Shown piece after piece: positions 1-13,073 of a stretch of DNA of 64,000 bases (the stretch's first letter is position 1; every line of letters begins with the position of its first letter). Origin of the DNA: Burhinus oedicnemus (Eukaryota > Chordata > Aves > Charadriiformes > Burhinidae); the NCBI GenBank assembly GCA_008921705.1, contig VFFE01006709.1, positions 124,436-188,435 of the forward strand. Direction: 5' to 3'. The notes below the pieces were generated by a model. That model did not search any database. It saw only the letters and a program-made list of their open reading frames with translations, and was not told the origin of the DNA. The position numbers and the translations under genes are program-made.

Positions 1-1442
1 AGAGTTCCCTCTACCATGAAAAGCAGCTGTAATTTCAAATAAGATTTTTCCTATTGTTTTTACTTCCCTTTAAATCTACAGGCTTTTTTTTAGGATCACC
101 TGCTATGCATAGCAGGCATGTCAAGCATGAAAGAAAACCATTATTTGCAGTCAGTCAACATGCAAATGTTTCAAGTATGACTAGTACCTTATTACACTGA
201 AAGTATACTAATATAAGCAGTACCATGGGGCAGCGTGTTTTTAATCCAACTTTGAAATGCAACATTTTCTGTTAAGTCACTGCCAAATGCATGCACAGGG
301 TTTCAGATACCAGAGGGTCCCCTGGTAGTACACGGGCACACTTATTGCTTATCAAGTGCCTTCAGAGTGCAATGCAGGAACAGGCTGATTCCGGCGTACC
401 CTCCTTGCTGCTCAGTGTTTTCATCCTCAGTGCTCAGAGGAATGGATTTTAAGTGACTATTCAGTGTGGTGCTTTGAGCTAGAAAGAAGCTGAGTTAATA
501 ATTAGTTGTTAGTTTCCATAGCAAGAGCTGTTTGGAGTTGGCACTGGGAGAGAGCGTAGTTTTTCTCTGCAGTAGGAAATAAATCAGTGTAGCCGAGAAA
601 TCACGTTAGGAAACGGGCACTTCACAGAACTGGAGATGAGCCTCTCTTGGACACTGCTGAATGGGATGGTGTTTTCCTTGTAAAGTTTAAGGGGCTCGCA
701 GCCAGCACAAAGAAAATGGCATTAATGGTGGCTTTGAAAGTCCTGCATTGGCCTATTGGGTAAGATCTTATTGTCGAGATTTCTTTGTGGGGGAATACTG
801 TGGAGAATTGCCCGTTAGGGACGGTGAAGGCAGGGGTAAAAGCAGCTGCTTCTCATGCACTGTGCCTCCTGCACATCCACTTAAGGAGTGCTCATCTTGG
901 ATTTGCGTGCGAGTTAAGATATTTTTCTTTTCCCCCTCTTAAGGAAGAGTTCAACATGCTTATGGAATCGATGCAACAGAGTTTCCCTCTGTCAACCCGT
1001 TTCCTTCCACGCGTAAGAAATCCAGACGTAGCGCCTGGGCTCCCATGCGGTCCCGCTCAGGCTGCGGGGCACCCTTCAAAAGCTCATGGGGGGAGCTCCC
1101 CTCACCTGCAGGTCCACCGCTTCTCAAGGAGGGGGGGGAACCCCGGGGGCGAGTCGGTGCTCCACGGGCAGCCGCCCCTTCTCTTCCCGTAAGCCCCGGG
1201 GCACCCCCGCTCCCGCTGCCCGGCCGCCCCTGCCTCTGCAGCGGCGGGCACGGCGCCTTCCCTGCCCGGGGAAGGTGAGGGGAGGCAGGGACACGGCTCT
1301 TCTCGCTCCCTGCCCCGACAACAAAAGGCTGCGGCGGGCAGCCTCTCCGGAGAGCCGGGGGATCGCCTCCGCCCCGCGGGCCTCGTTGCCGGCCCCCCGC
1401 CCGGGGCACTGCCGCAGCCGCCTCCCCGTCCCCACCACTGAC
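1..1442 (-). other. Probable intron 1 of the minus-strand gene
   Basis: This stretch follows the splice donor at 1442-1441. The part from about 1030 is CpG island; the rest is ordinary mixed-composition sequence with no second exon that I could support on the minus strand. Open frames on the plus strand at 748-1192 lack similarity to anything I recognise and are probably chance. No repeat element is evident here. Confidence 0.4.
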
Positions 1443-1850
1443 CTGTGCAGCAGGACGCTCTGCACCGAGTCCAGGTCCTCCAGGTTCCTGGTGACGGGCC
1501 GCGGGATGCTGTACCTGCCCGCCCCAAACATCGCAGCCGCCCGGGGCCCCTTCATCGCCCGCCCCGCCGCCGCCTGCCCCGCGGCACCGGGGACTGCGGC
1601 CGGCCGCGGGCAGGTGGGAGCCCTTCAACCCGCCCGCCTCCACCGCGCCTCCCGCGCGGTCCTAGAGCCCGCCGGCGCCACGCCGCGGGGCACCGGGGAA
1701 ACGCGTCCCACGCAGCTGGGGAGACAGCGGGACTGGTCCTGAAGAGACGGTGGTCTGCTGCCGCCTGCCCCCGCGGGGGGAGAGGGGGGTGTCTGTCCCA
1801 GACCTCTGACCGGCCGCCGAGGGGGCTGCCTCACGCTATTGCACGGTATT
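1030..1850 (-). promoter_or_regulatory. CpG island promoter
   Basis: A sharply bounded, very GC-rich and CpG-dense block stands out from AT-rich flanks, which is the usual look of a vertebrate CpG-island promoter. It covers the first coding exon at 1443-1555 on the minus strand and extends both into intron 1 (1030-1442) and upstream of the start codon (1556-1850), so transcription probably starts on the minus strand somewhere in 1560-1800. No TATA box is evident. At its upstream edge, 1853-1864 reads TTCTCGCGGGAA, a near-palindrome resembling an E2F site. Long open frames run through the island on both strands, but these are expected from GC-rich sequence poor in stop codons. CpG islands often fire in both directions, so a plus-strand divergent transcript is possible but not shown. 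Confidence 0.85.
1443..1555 (-). CDS. First coding exon of an unrecognised protein-coding gene (partial, continues left)
   Basis: On the minus strand an ATG at 1555-1553 opens a frame of 37 codons plus two bases that runs into a good splice donor (exon ...CACAG, intron GTCAGTGG, donor GT at 1442-1441). The predicted N-terminus reads MKGPRAAAMFGAGRYSIPRP and then a short acidic and hydrophobic stretch with LEDLD and VQSVLLH. A second in-frame ATG (codon 9, 1531-1529) could also be used; both have G at -3. There is no signal peptide or membrane segment in the part seen. The exon ends in phase 2, and later exons would lie to the left, beyond position 1. If the donor were ignored the frame would stay open through GC-rich intron, but that part looks like low-complexity CpG-island translation. 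I do not recognise the family and give no symbol. That this is a real coding exon rests on its place in the island, its start and its donor. Confidence 0.6.
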
Positions 1851-4800
1851 GTTTCTCGCGGGAACTAGCAAACCCTGAAAACACGTTTCATATAAATGCA
1901 GTAAAATCATTCCTAACTGCAGCCATAGATTTTTTTCCCCAGAGCTGTATCCACAGCTCCCATTACGTGAGAAAATCTTTTTTTCCCCACGTATTTTCCT
2001 GTTGGTTAAAATAATGGAATTGCCCAGTTGATTCTATATCCTTAAGTATTAGTACGAAAAATTATCAATCCCACAAAATCTAATCCAGTCTTTGTTTCCC
2101 TCTTTCACAAAACAGTAATTACAAGTGCTTTCAGATGATTATTGAGTTACAGGACTCCTTACTGGTTTCCCATCTGCAAAATTCTGACACAGTATATTGA
2201 ATGAACAGGGATGTGAATGTATAAAAGTGGTGTGACCCATATCTTCACTATTTTTATTTCTTGCCCGTGAATTGCCATCATTTATGTTCTCTGCTCCCTT
2301 TTACAAAGCGATCAGTTTTCTCTAATGTTTAGAATTTTTCAAGATGTGGTCATCTCCTCCATATTTCCTTCTATAGTTGATTTAAGATCAATAGCTAATA
2401 AGGTCTTGCAATCAGTTATTAAGAGCATCAGTTTTAGTTTCTCTCAGTTATTGTGTCTGAGATAATTATAGCAACAATGAAGTTGTTTCCCAGAAAAACC
2501 ATTAAGAGGAGGACCATTAGCATGGTACAGAACGGATAACAGATTGGAAGCCATTGAATATTTTAGCACCCAACTCCATGGGATGTTGGCCACTACATGG
2601 AGTAACAGCTTCAGCTTTCCTGAAGGCTTTGGCTTGAGTAGTCAGAGGCAACAGCTCAGTTTGGAGAGGGTGAACGCAGAATCGCCATGAGTCTGCGGCT
2701 GGGATTCTCACCAAGTAGCGTGACTAATATTTAGGTATCTCACCATTCTTTGCTTTTTTATATTCTGTTTGCTCGCTTTCTTTGATACCAGCTAGTAATT
2801 TTAAGAGAAGGACAATCTCCTCAGAACCGTACTACTGTCAAATATGTGGGAACCACCCTCATCCACTGAGGTGAGCAACAGCAGCAGCATAATGGATGAT
2901 GACCATAAAACCTTTGTCATGATCTTCAGCACGAGGGCTATTGTGCTAAGGAAGCTGAAGGTATACCAGGATTTTGGGTCTAAGTAGCAATGGCTGGAGG
3001 AGTTTGGGATGTACAGTATCAAAATAAGCATAATGCTTCCACAGTGGGCACTGTGAAAAGAACTTGCAATACCCACATCTTGATTTCAGAAAGCTGATGG
3101 AAATTGCACAGTGGATGTGTCCCCATCAGTCTAAGAAACCACTTAAGCACAATCCATGTTTCTAGGTGACTGCACCAGTGGGCAATGTGTGATCTGAAGC
3201 TTAGAATGTTACACATACAAATGTTCTTGGAAGTATGGATCAGATGCCAAGGTTAGAATTTTTCCTCCTGTTCATAGTTGTAGCTCTTTTTGTGTCTTCA
3301 GAGAGCGTCTGCTATGGTAACTGAGCCCTGTGAAAGTGGGGAAGAGAGAGTGCGGGTCATTTTAAACTGCATGTTCACTTTTGTCTACATACTGAATTGA
3401 AAAAAACAGCAAAGATTATCTGATGATGCTTAAACTAGCATCGATTAATCCAAAAATATTTTGTAACTCCTCTTTGAACTTAGCCTTTGGCAGCTCAGCA
3501 TCTGATAGCAGCATGATTAGGAGACAGAGCTGCTAGCACTTGTGTGTATTTTCCTCAAGCAAATGAAAGGCCTACACATGCATACTGAGGCAGTAAATTT
3601 TAGGCTGGAATTTCATGTAGATCTGGGACTTCAGCAGCTTATCTGGACCACTAGATTCCCATCAATCCTGTACAATGTGGTTTTCACAACAGCATTATGT
3701 AACAGCAAAGGAGCAAAAAGCTGCAGAGATTTATTTTGCTATATTTTTTTCACTGTTAGTGTTATTTTTATTCCCTGAGGGAGCAGAGATGTTTAGTTTT
3801 GTACACAACAGGGGTGGTTTACCCAATTCGAATAGAACAACACAAAACCCACTTCTAGGTCTGGCATTTACTGGTAGGAAACAACAAAAACCCCTAAGCA
3901 TTACCATCAAAATCACACTGCATTGCCAGAAGGCCTTTCCAAGATACTTGGCAGCTTTTCTTTGTCCCTGAGTTCCTTCTAAGTTTTTGTGTTTTTTGCA
4001 ACTACTGACCTGACACTGAGCTTCATGATAACATCATCTGCTACTAATATTGTATTTTTGCATGGGCTTAAAATGGTTTGTGAAGATCTTCATTAGAATT
4101 GCTTACAACTCAGTAAAACTAGAACACGTAAGTATAAATAAAGAGAGCCTCAAAACCTGCCAAAATTAATGAAGTTGGCTAAGGTTTTGTGTAGGTTATG
4201 AAATGACAGACCCAACAGCACCATGCTGCTGATAAACAGGCAAAATTACTAATTTTAAAATCATATAGAATTTGATATGAATTTGAACATTTACCACATT
4301 TGGTGTGCCTAGGCTCAATATTTATGGATGACACAACTGGAAAATGAAAGCTGAGCAGAAATTGAAAAGTGATACAGTGGACACTTTCAGAGCCATATAG
4401 ATTTTTTTTCCCTGAATATATTTATCTTCCCTCAGCTGCACATAAGTTTCTTAAGTTAGAGTTCTGAGCCAGTATTAATCCTCTATCACAATCTCTACAA
4501 ATCCCCCAGCCTTTGACATTTACAAGTATTTAGTTGTCTTACAGGTTGAAGTTTCACTAAAATACCAAGTGCCATTTCATTGTATTTTCTGCAAGGTTTT
4601 AGCGTGGGTACAATACAATCCCACAGAAAAAGGATTCACTGTTCCATTTGAAGTCTGTCAGCTCTTGTATTTAACTGGAACTACATATAGAGAACATGGC
4701 ATTACAGCATATTTCCTGAATCCAATGAAATACGTGCAACTGGAGAAAGATTGAAAAGTTCTGAGAAAAAAGCAGAGAAACAAAACTGTTAGGAATTGGG

Positions 4801-7800
4801 GAAGGAGAAAATTCAACCAGGTTAAAAACAGAGCAGTGACAATAAAAAAGAATTTTAACAGGCACCCTGCACACAAAATAATTGTAGTATGCCTGGGCTC
4901 CCCTTCCATTTGTGGTACTTTTACTGCCAGTTGAACTGCCTTATGAAAGCCCTTCTGCTTTGTTAAAGAGCAATTCTGGTGCTTCTGGTATAAAAGAAAA
5001 AAAAAAAAGACATAGCAAGATATTATGATGCTATGCTTATGACAGAGATCTCTTTCTGAGATTGGAGTGTGTGTTCTTCTTAAAGAAACAGTTGTTAGGC
5101 TCTTGATGATGAAACTATTTCCTATGCTGACAGGCTCAGAAGTTTTTGAATCATAATCCCCTTTTGGAAAAGACTAAAAGGGGTGGTAAAGCTACTTTTG
5201 CTATATTTGAAGACCTTTCACTTCCTTGACTTGGGTAGTAAGTTTTAGTGTGCCTAGGGATCAAAGTTTAAGCTGCTTTCATTGGCTGCACAAGATGGAA
5301 ATCAGGTTATCATTACTTCAGATGTATGATTTGTCATTTATATCATTAGCCATGAGAAATTAGCACTCTGAGGATAATTGAAATCTTCCAGAAGAGACTC
5401 CATTCTTTCCATTGAAATTGGAGCAGGAAATATTAGATAATTATTAATCAGTCCCCTCCTATTGAGGCAACACATACTTCCTAGCCTAACATCCTGGCAC
5501 TAGCCAACTGTGGGCTGTTGTTGGCTGCTGATCCAGGATGGGTTAAGTTGAATGAAAGTCGTTGACTGTGACTCCATCTGGGTAAGACAAAAGTTGTGAC
5601 ATGATTGTAAGATTTTAATGGAAATTAGGAGTGCTGAGCCAGGAGGATTTGGAAAATTTGTCTTTTTAGATAATTTTTGTTCGTAACATTTTTTGTCCTG
5701 GTGATAAAGTCATAGAAAAAGCTATTTTTTTCTGCTTACTTATACCTATGAGTAAGGGAGAATGTACCTTACTGTACTCAGTTCCCAAACTAAGGGCTAT
5801 GGCAAATTGTTGTTTGAGTACAAGGTTACTTTCCTGGCTATTCTATCCTTCCTCAGCTCTTTGCTTATGAAACTACCTCTGCAACAGAGGCCGCAGAACA
5901 GGCACAGAGAATGCATATTACTAGCTGCAATTCATAGTCCAACATATTAACTTAAGCCCCCGTCTACTTCTAATTATTTTGTTATGCCAAGCTATAAACT
6001 GTGGCAGCTGAGTGTCAAGTTCACATATCTATTGCATTAAGCTATGGTAACTGAAGGGATCCAGGAATGATGAACCAGAGACCACATTTTCTACTCATCT
6101 GAAAACACAGCAATTTGACAGCCTAAAGATTTTTTTTTCCCCCCATCTGACTGGGTCATGTGTAGTTTACCTTTTACTTTAAATAGGAGATTGTTTATCT
6201 TTGGATGTAGTAGGCAAGCAGGAGCTCTGCTTTACCACAAGGGATGAAAACTCGTAAAGTAAACCAGTCAGTTAACACTGGCTTGTTCTGTTTTGTGTTA
6301 TATTGCCTTTTCTGGTAAGTGGGTTCATTAACAGATATGCTTCTACTATCTTAAAAACTTAAGAATAACTGCAAAGATTAGTAAAAAGTAGTGATTTGCA
6401 TTAGTGGTTAATTTCTAGTATTACTTGATCTTCTTCTGATTAATGGTGGAGAGTGGTAGCAATTTTGTGGAGAGGATATTTGTTCTCAGATAACAGGACA
6501 GCCTCTCACTCACCACAAGATGCATCCTGAGGATGCTACTGCCTGTCTGTTGCCATGTTTAAAAGATTGAGGGGTAGGGTTGGTAGGGTATTTTTGCCAA
6601 GGAGATGTTTCCAGGCTCTGCTTCCTTTCCACAACCAGCTATCAAAGTCATAGGAAGCAGAGGCAATACTACAATTTTCACTTCTGACAGGATCAAATAT
6701 GGATATCCACCTCCAGATTTGCTTTTTATTCTAATTGAGGCTAGATGCATATTAAAAAAAAAACAAACCACATAGAGATTTTGCTGTTATTGCATCAGTT
6801 AAATAATAGCTCCTTCTTTTCTGTCTGTATGGAAAAAGCTGGGTTCCCTAAGTTGTTGTCCTGTTAACTCACTTGTATTATATCAGCGCTGCACTGCAGA
6901 GAGCAGAAGGTTTAGCTCTGCTATGCTGAGTTTAATGGTCTGTCCTTCTCAGAGTGCAGGGACACTAAACACTGTGTGCAGTTGCCGTGTCTGCCTTCAG
7001 TTCAGCCTTCCAGCAGCAAGAGAGAAAACCCACTTTATTTGTCAAACAGATTTCCTGTAATTCTGGGATCCCTTCAAAACCAGCCACAAAGGCAATACTT
7101 TTGACAAACTAGTGAAGTCAGCAATACAAGAACCCCTGGAAATAAGAATTAATAGTCCACAAGTAAACCGTTAGTCCAAGGAGTAAGTGGTAAACTGAAG
7201 GGCAGCATAAGATGATGTCGTTCATTTCATATCAATCTATCAGTTCCCCTCTGCAAAGACTTTTCAGTTTGTAGAACAGTGGGAACAGAATGGCAACATG
7301 TGGCTGTTTCATGGCCTTTAAAATAATTTGCTGGATTCTTATTACTTCCTCTAAGACAGTTTTTTGTACTAATGAGGAATCTAAATCTAATTGAAAAAGC
7401 TATCCTAAAAATTATTAGATTATTGATATATTGCAAAGACTGATAAAGCAATTAGATTTTGTTAAACTGAAGCTGATAAAGTTCTTGTAAATTTGTCTGT
7501 AAATACGGTTTGTGACCATCTGGTCTTCTGAGAAATAGACGAGAACCAGAAAAAGGGGCAACATATTTTTTTATATGAACATCTGGGCAAAGTATAACAA
7601 TATCTGGCAACTGTGCTAAATAAAAAAAAATTAATCCTTGAACTTTGACCCCAGATTTATTTTCTAGAATTGATTTTAAGGCTCTTTCTCCCTCTTATCC
7701 CCACTTTCTGGACTTGTCTGAGTTTCTGAAAGCAAAGACTTTGGTGTTCAGCTCCTCACTCCTTCCATCCTTTTTCTTCCTCCAAGCAACAAGCAGGACT

Positions 7801-9346
7801 GTTTTCCTGTCTCATCAAATACGAGCAGCATGATGTTGCATTATGGGTTTTGTTTGCAAAAACTTTACTTGAATGTTTGTTCTTGATTTTTTTTTTACAA
7901 AAATAAGCACTTTTTTCCAAGTCCAGCTTCCAGACACATGTGAAAATTTAGTTTTATTTTTGAAGAAAATTATTCCTATACCTAGTCCTAATGTTTTCAA
8001 AGTAGAACGTGAAAATTCAACTTTATTGGTAAGACGACAAAAACATACTTCTATTATTTTCAGATCTCATAATTAAAAAGAAAACTAATGGTTAATGATT
8101 TGACTTACGCTAATTAATATTTGGGGCTGGCAATGCAGTATATTTCACAATCATTGACAGTAACCCATGGCAAAAAATATTCTGTTATATATTCATGTAT
8201 AGCAATGTTGAGATTGTGTATTAATCTTATTTAACTCTGAAAGAAAGGAATATTATGGAACATTGATCAGACAGCCTGTCTGTAATTTAAACACTTACAA
8301 GCAAATACACATACTTTGTATGTGCCAACTCGCAACCAGCACTTTTGGATTAAGCTGTATTTTCTTTTTTGTGTGAGACTCTCAAAAAAGCACATGTAGA
8401 ATTTTTATGGATTAAAAATTTATATAACTAGTTTAATCATGAGGTAAGTAGGATTATTTTAAAAGCTAAAGACTTTTAATTTTCCTATCAGGTGTGCTGA
8501 GAATTCTCTGCTTCTTAAATATATAAATGCATAACACCAAAAGCAGTCACGATAGACTTACAGCCTGAGAAAACAGATACTTTTCTCACTCATTTAATCT
8601 GAGGTTATTCTTTTAAAATGTAAATATTTTAGTAGCTCACAAGATTTTTAAAAAAAGCAGAATAGCACCACCTGGTGCTGAGCAAAGTTTTTACGATCAA
8701 TTCCAATTACTTTTTTGAGATTATTGCTGCACAGCTAAATGACTGCCTTTCACAATCACGATTTCAGGTCAAACGATTAGGGACATAACATTATCACTAT
8801 CTCTAGTATTAACACTTCCTGGCCCTTATTTCTTATAGGCACTTCCCCCCTCCCCCCCAAATCTCTATCCATTATTTACCAGTTTTTAGGGACTGTTAAA
8901 AAAGTTCTTCTTGTAGCTTAAACATTCTGGACACGTGTAAAAAGTTATTGATTAAAATCTGATTTCTAGACTTTTCTTCAGCTGATGTAGATTTGAGGAT
9001 GATGAAGTACTACAGCTAAAAGTGAACTTCACCACTCTTTTTCTTTGTTCCTAATTATTTCTGGGCTTCCTCATGGTGCTCAGAATTAAAAGCATAATTG
9101 AGGTTAAGACCTACATCCTGAAAGGACTTCAGATGCCCAAAACCTGTCAAAATCAATAGGAAGTTAAGTGCCTGAGGATGTATCCCTAAGAATTCAATTT
9201 ATAGGCATTATATATTTATATTATATGTTCTCCAAATAAGAGAATTAAAGATAGCATCTCATTTTTAAGTCATCTATTTCCTGCTTGATATTTATACAGT
9301 CCTCAATTGAAGCCCATGGAAGGTATAAAAAAAATCCTTTGTATGT
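1851..9346. other. AT-rich non-genic sequence, no gene seen
   Basis: No exon-like unit with both splice sites and an open frame, no RNA gene and no recognised repeat was found. Open frames of 60-98 codons at 2.5-3.2, 3.5-4.0, 4.6-4.9, 5.8, 6.6, 7.2 and 7.6-8.1 kb have irregular composition and no recognisable motifs. Short A or T runs occur at about 4.99 and 7.62 kb. At 8664-8681 the sequence AGCACCACCTGGTGCTGA is nearly palindromic around an E-box and weakly resembles a reverse CTCF site, but it misses a key base. Confidence 0.5.
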
Positions 9347-9400
9347 CACACAGAATCACCTAGGTTGGAAGGGACCTTTAAGAACATCCCAGTAGGAACC
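9347..9400 (-). repeat. CR1 LINE 3'-end fragment
   Basis: The run 'cagaatcacctaggttgg' followed by 'aagggacctttaagaacatc' is the reverse complement of the 3' tail of avian CR1 elements, in which 'aaggtcccttccaacct' precedes the terminal octamer-like repeats. Only about 50 bases are recognisable and the rest of the copy is lost or too diverged. It reads as a minus-strand, severely 5'-truncated insertion. Confidence 0.75.
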
Positions 9401-12400
9401 CTAAATTCCAGCTACATCTTGAAGATACCTAGAATTATAGCTTAGATGTCAGTCTCCAGCTGTGCTGTCGCTCTTAAGGCTTTCTCATTCTGAAGACTGC
9501 ACAAACAATAAAAGGAAACCAACACCTCAATATTAAAACTGAAAAGAAAACCTTTCCCCCAACACTTAGCGGTGTCTCTCCTAACCTACCTTGCCCTTAA
9601 ACAGTAAATAAAACCACTTGGGAAAAACGCTGAGCCTAATTTTGTTCCTGCTGAAACTACTGAATGCTGAAGCTATTGGATAACAAACTGCGATAAAACT
9701 TTATGTGTTGGCAAAAGGGTTAACTGGTGTTGACTGTTACTTACTGTGAAGAACACAAAACAAAAAGGTTTGTTTCTACTTGATGTTTTGTTTTTCTTTG
9801 TCGCCGTTTACCATTCCTTCCTCCTCAGTGACTGATAGTAACATTATGATCACTTTGTCCCATAAACACCACTTTGTGTGTCTCTGTTTTGATTATGTTA
9901 CTTTTCAAAGATGTCTTGCATATAATTTTTTGTGAAGTAAGAAAATTACTTTTATAAAACAAATACATTCATACAATAACACCAATACATTCATAAAATA
10001 AACAAGCCAATAACTAGGTAAACTGTCATAAATTATTAGGGGACAGTTTGTGAGTTTGTCACAACATTGTTTTGGAATTTTTGTTTTGTTCTAATTTTAT
10101 GTGTTTGAAGTATTAAAAACAACTAAAAATAGTATTTTTCAGATTAATGAGGCAGAACTAAGTGCCTTTATGTTCAGAAATTGCTGACCAGGAAGCTAAT
10201 GTAAAGAGATTCTAAGGGCACACAGCAGGAGGGTAGAAATCTCTCAACTACCAAGCCAAAAACTTACACAACAGGAATGATACTGTATGAGATAGTTGCT
10301 TGACCCTGAAAGTGTGATCAGAGCTGGTTAGCTTGGGCAGAGTGCTGTAATGGTACATTAGCGATGCTGTGCTACATATGAGGAAATCAAAGCATTCACA
10401 GCTCTAAGAATAATTGTTATTTCTTACGTAGTTGCTAGCTAGATGACGAAATCGTGATGTTAATGTAGTCTGTATGATTTCCATTATTTGGAAGAGAACT
10501 TTGTAAATACATTGTGTCATGTCTTGGCTTGATTGCCTGTTGTCTTCCAGCATCCATGCTATTTCTCACTGTGTACACAGATAAAAATCAGGACAATCAT
10601 GGCGTTGTTTAGGACAGGATGCTCTCTCTTACTAAGATAACGTAATTCTAATCAAACTATCATGCAACTTCAGTTTCTTCTGGTCTCTGAAATCTCAGCT
10701 ATTTTTTTGCCTTCCATCTTATCAAGGCACTTTGATCTGACATAGTCTCCTACTTCCTCAATTTCCTCCCTATAGCAGATGCACTTGGTCATCTTGATCC
10801 GGTGCATAGGATCACACAGCTGAAAGGAGACTGTGGCACTGCAGGGACAGAGCTATCTAATCCTGTGCTCTAAACCTCTGGAAGATGCACTCCTTAGCCA
10901 TAGGTAGTGTCATGGCTTCTTTCTCATCATGTGACTGTAGATACATCACATTTCCTGTGCAGGCATATCCTGCATGCATGGAGTTACCAATAAATGAGGT
11001 CTTACAGTTTGCAAGAGAAGTTGAGAGTCCTGCTATTCACTGTTTTGATTTCAAAGACTGAAAACATTCCACAGCCTATCTCAGTTGAGGACAGTTTTAC
11101 TTAGTCTTCTATGTTTCATGATATGGCTGTATTTACAATGGATTTGTTTTCAGTATCAACAGAGGGATTTAGAAATCCAACTAACCAACGATGATAAATT
11201 TTCAGACTATAAATTTTAATTTGCAAGCAAGAAACACTAGAGGGCATTGGAAGTTCTGTGCACGTACATCTGGTAACTCCACAGTGCTCTACTTTAACAG
11301 CAGTCTTCTCAAAGTGATTAACAAATAAAAGATTACTAACATGATGGAAAAAGCTGCGGAGGCCATGTGCAGACTGAAAAAAACAACTTCTGGCACTTAA
11401 ATGACAAGTACAAGGATTGCTTTTGTCAGCAAGCACATGCAGCACACACAATACAAGCCAACATAATTGAAGTTGCACATGGATTTCGCTGAAAATGGAA
11501 GCAAAACAATATTAGGTACAGCCATTCCTGAAAATGGTATTGTATTATTTGTGACTGGCAGCTAGTAAGGTTATATATTCCAGTCTATCTCTGGTCTGAG
11601 AAATAGAATATTTTTTTCCCCCACATGCATCATACAAATTCTGTTCAAAAATTAACAAAAATAATGATAATTTCACTAGAGTCTAAGTGAGTTCTAAACT
11701 ACATGTATTCTCTTAGAGAGAGACGGAAAGTAAAGACAGTGAGTATACACAAGGAGGGGATTTTAGGAGTAGCTTAGAAGTCATTTGTCAGTGGTAGGAG
11801 TAGAACTTGCAAGATGGTTCTTTGCTTTTCCTTCAAAAAAAATGCAGGCTCTTCAGAAACTTCTGTGTTCTATAATACGCGTCACCGATCTTTCTGCCTG
11901 GAAATAATAGTGCAGGAAAAATTCTGAGGATGCAGAGTTCTTGAGACAGAACTGCACAGATGGGATATAACAGAGGAAGGTCTTCCTTTGAGGAAAAAGG
12001 TTGCTTACCCTCCCTTATCTCTTTATCTGTTTTAGATATCTGTATGTGTCTGATATGTCTGTATGTGGCAGACTTCAAAGAGGGTATTCTTTTGAAAAGG
12101 TGAAGAGGGAGTGATGGAAAGTGGTGCAAGGAAAGGCAGCCCCCTCCTGCTTCTCTGATTCCTATCAGTTTTGCAAACCTGCACAGAGCTATGCACCATC
12201 ACAGGCTGTGGTCCAAAATACTGGCATTTATCGCTGTTTTACTTATATGTAGTTCTGTGTTTAATAAAAAATGATTAAGCCTGGATGTTTTTTTCCCTTA
12301 GTCATTTTGCATATTGCTAAACTATCCAGCCCATGTAGCTATTTAACGTATCTGTCACAACTGAACTGTTCTTTTAGAGATTTCCATATCAAGAAAAAGA

Positions 12401-12950
12401 CAGTACTCTTTTTTATGACTCTGAGTTTTCTTTTGGAAAAATCAGAGGAAATGAAGCATACTTTATACAGAGCTAGGATACATACACACATTGCTGTCAT
12501 TATCAGGGATATCACTGCAGTGCAGCAACGAAAGAGAAAGCCAACTCCAATGAAACTGTTGCATCCCATGACTTTAAACCAGTCGCAACAAAGGCGTATT
12601 AGAGAATGAAGACTAATGGTAGAAAGGAATCCTATGTAGTATGTTCTGCAATGAGAAAACAAGCAGACAACACTTCTTTTCCAAAGGGGAATCATTGTTG
12701 ATTGCTATTCTAAAGCTTTTGTGCAAAATCCAGTGTAGAATGTAGTATCTGATGTGCACATAAAGTAATGGTGAATAAAACCATGCTTTAACAAATAAGA
12801 AATAAATTATTTGAAGACCTGAATTATGTACTATGGCTACAATACAGATGATGCTTTCAAAAAAAACTATGTTTTGTAGGGGAAGAGAAAGGAAAATGAA
12901 GTTTTTTCATCACTGGATTAGCGTTTCAAATTCACTTTCAAAAAATCTGA
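9401..12950. other. AT-rich non-genic sequence, no gene seen
   Basis: No recognised gene or repeat. A minus-strand frame at 11116-11478 begins with a hydrophobic, Cys-containing stretch that mimics a signal peptide, but the downstream part has no domain and no supporting exon structure. At 11233-11247 AACACTAGAGGGCATT partly matches the CTCF consensus on the plus strand. The frames at 11.8-12.1 and 12.3-12.7 kb overlap on opposite strands and look random. Confidence 0.5.
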
Positions 12951-13073
12951 CCAAATTGGTTGAGGCTTTGAGCAACCAGGTCTAGTGGGAGGTGTCCCTG
13001 CCCATGGTAGGGGAGTTGGAACTAAACGATCTTTAAGGTCCCTTCCATCCTAAACCATCCTATGTTTCTCTGA
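12951..13073 (+). repeat. CR1 LINE 3'-end fragment
   Basis: The segment includes 'gagcaaccaggtctagtg', 'ggaggtgtccctgcccatgg' and 'gatctttaaggtcccttcca', in the same order as the 3' untranslated region of avian CR1, and ends at a decayed 'ccatcctatgtttctctga'. The order and strand show a plus-strand copy truncated at its 5' end. The block shared with the CR1 at 54.4 kb, which lies in the opposite orientation, is clear. Confidence 0.9.

Noticed and set aside
512..525. X-box (RFX) like GTTTCCATAGCAAG in intron 1
   Set aside because: It deviates from the X-box consensus at two key positions and lies downstream of the promoter.
960..2014. Long overlapping open frames on both strands of the CpG island (up to 227 codons)
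   Set aside because: GC-rich sequence lacks stop codons, the peptides are Arg/Gly/Pro/Ala low-complexity, and the longest one lacks an ATG at its listed start (1641-1643 is GTG on the minus strand). Only the 1443-1555 exon has a sensible start and donor.
8664..8681. Reverse CTCF-like, near-palindromic AGCACCACCTGGTGCTGA
   Set aside because: It lacks the critical GGC of the core; better described as an E-box palindrome.
11116..11478. 120-codon minus-strand frame with a hydrophobic N-terminus
   Set aside because: No domain, no splice or promoter context, and composition like the surrounding AT-rich sequence.
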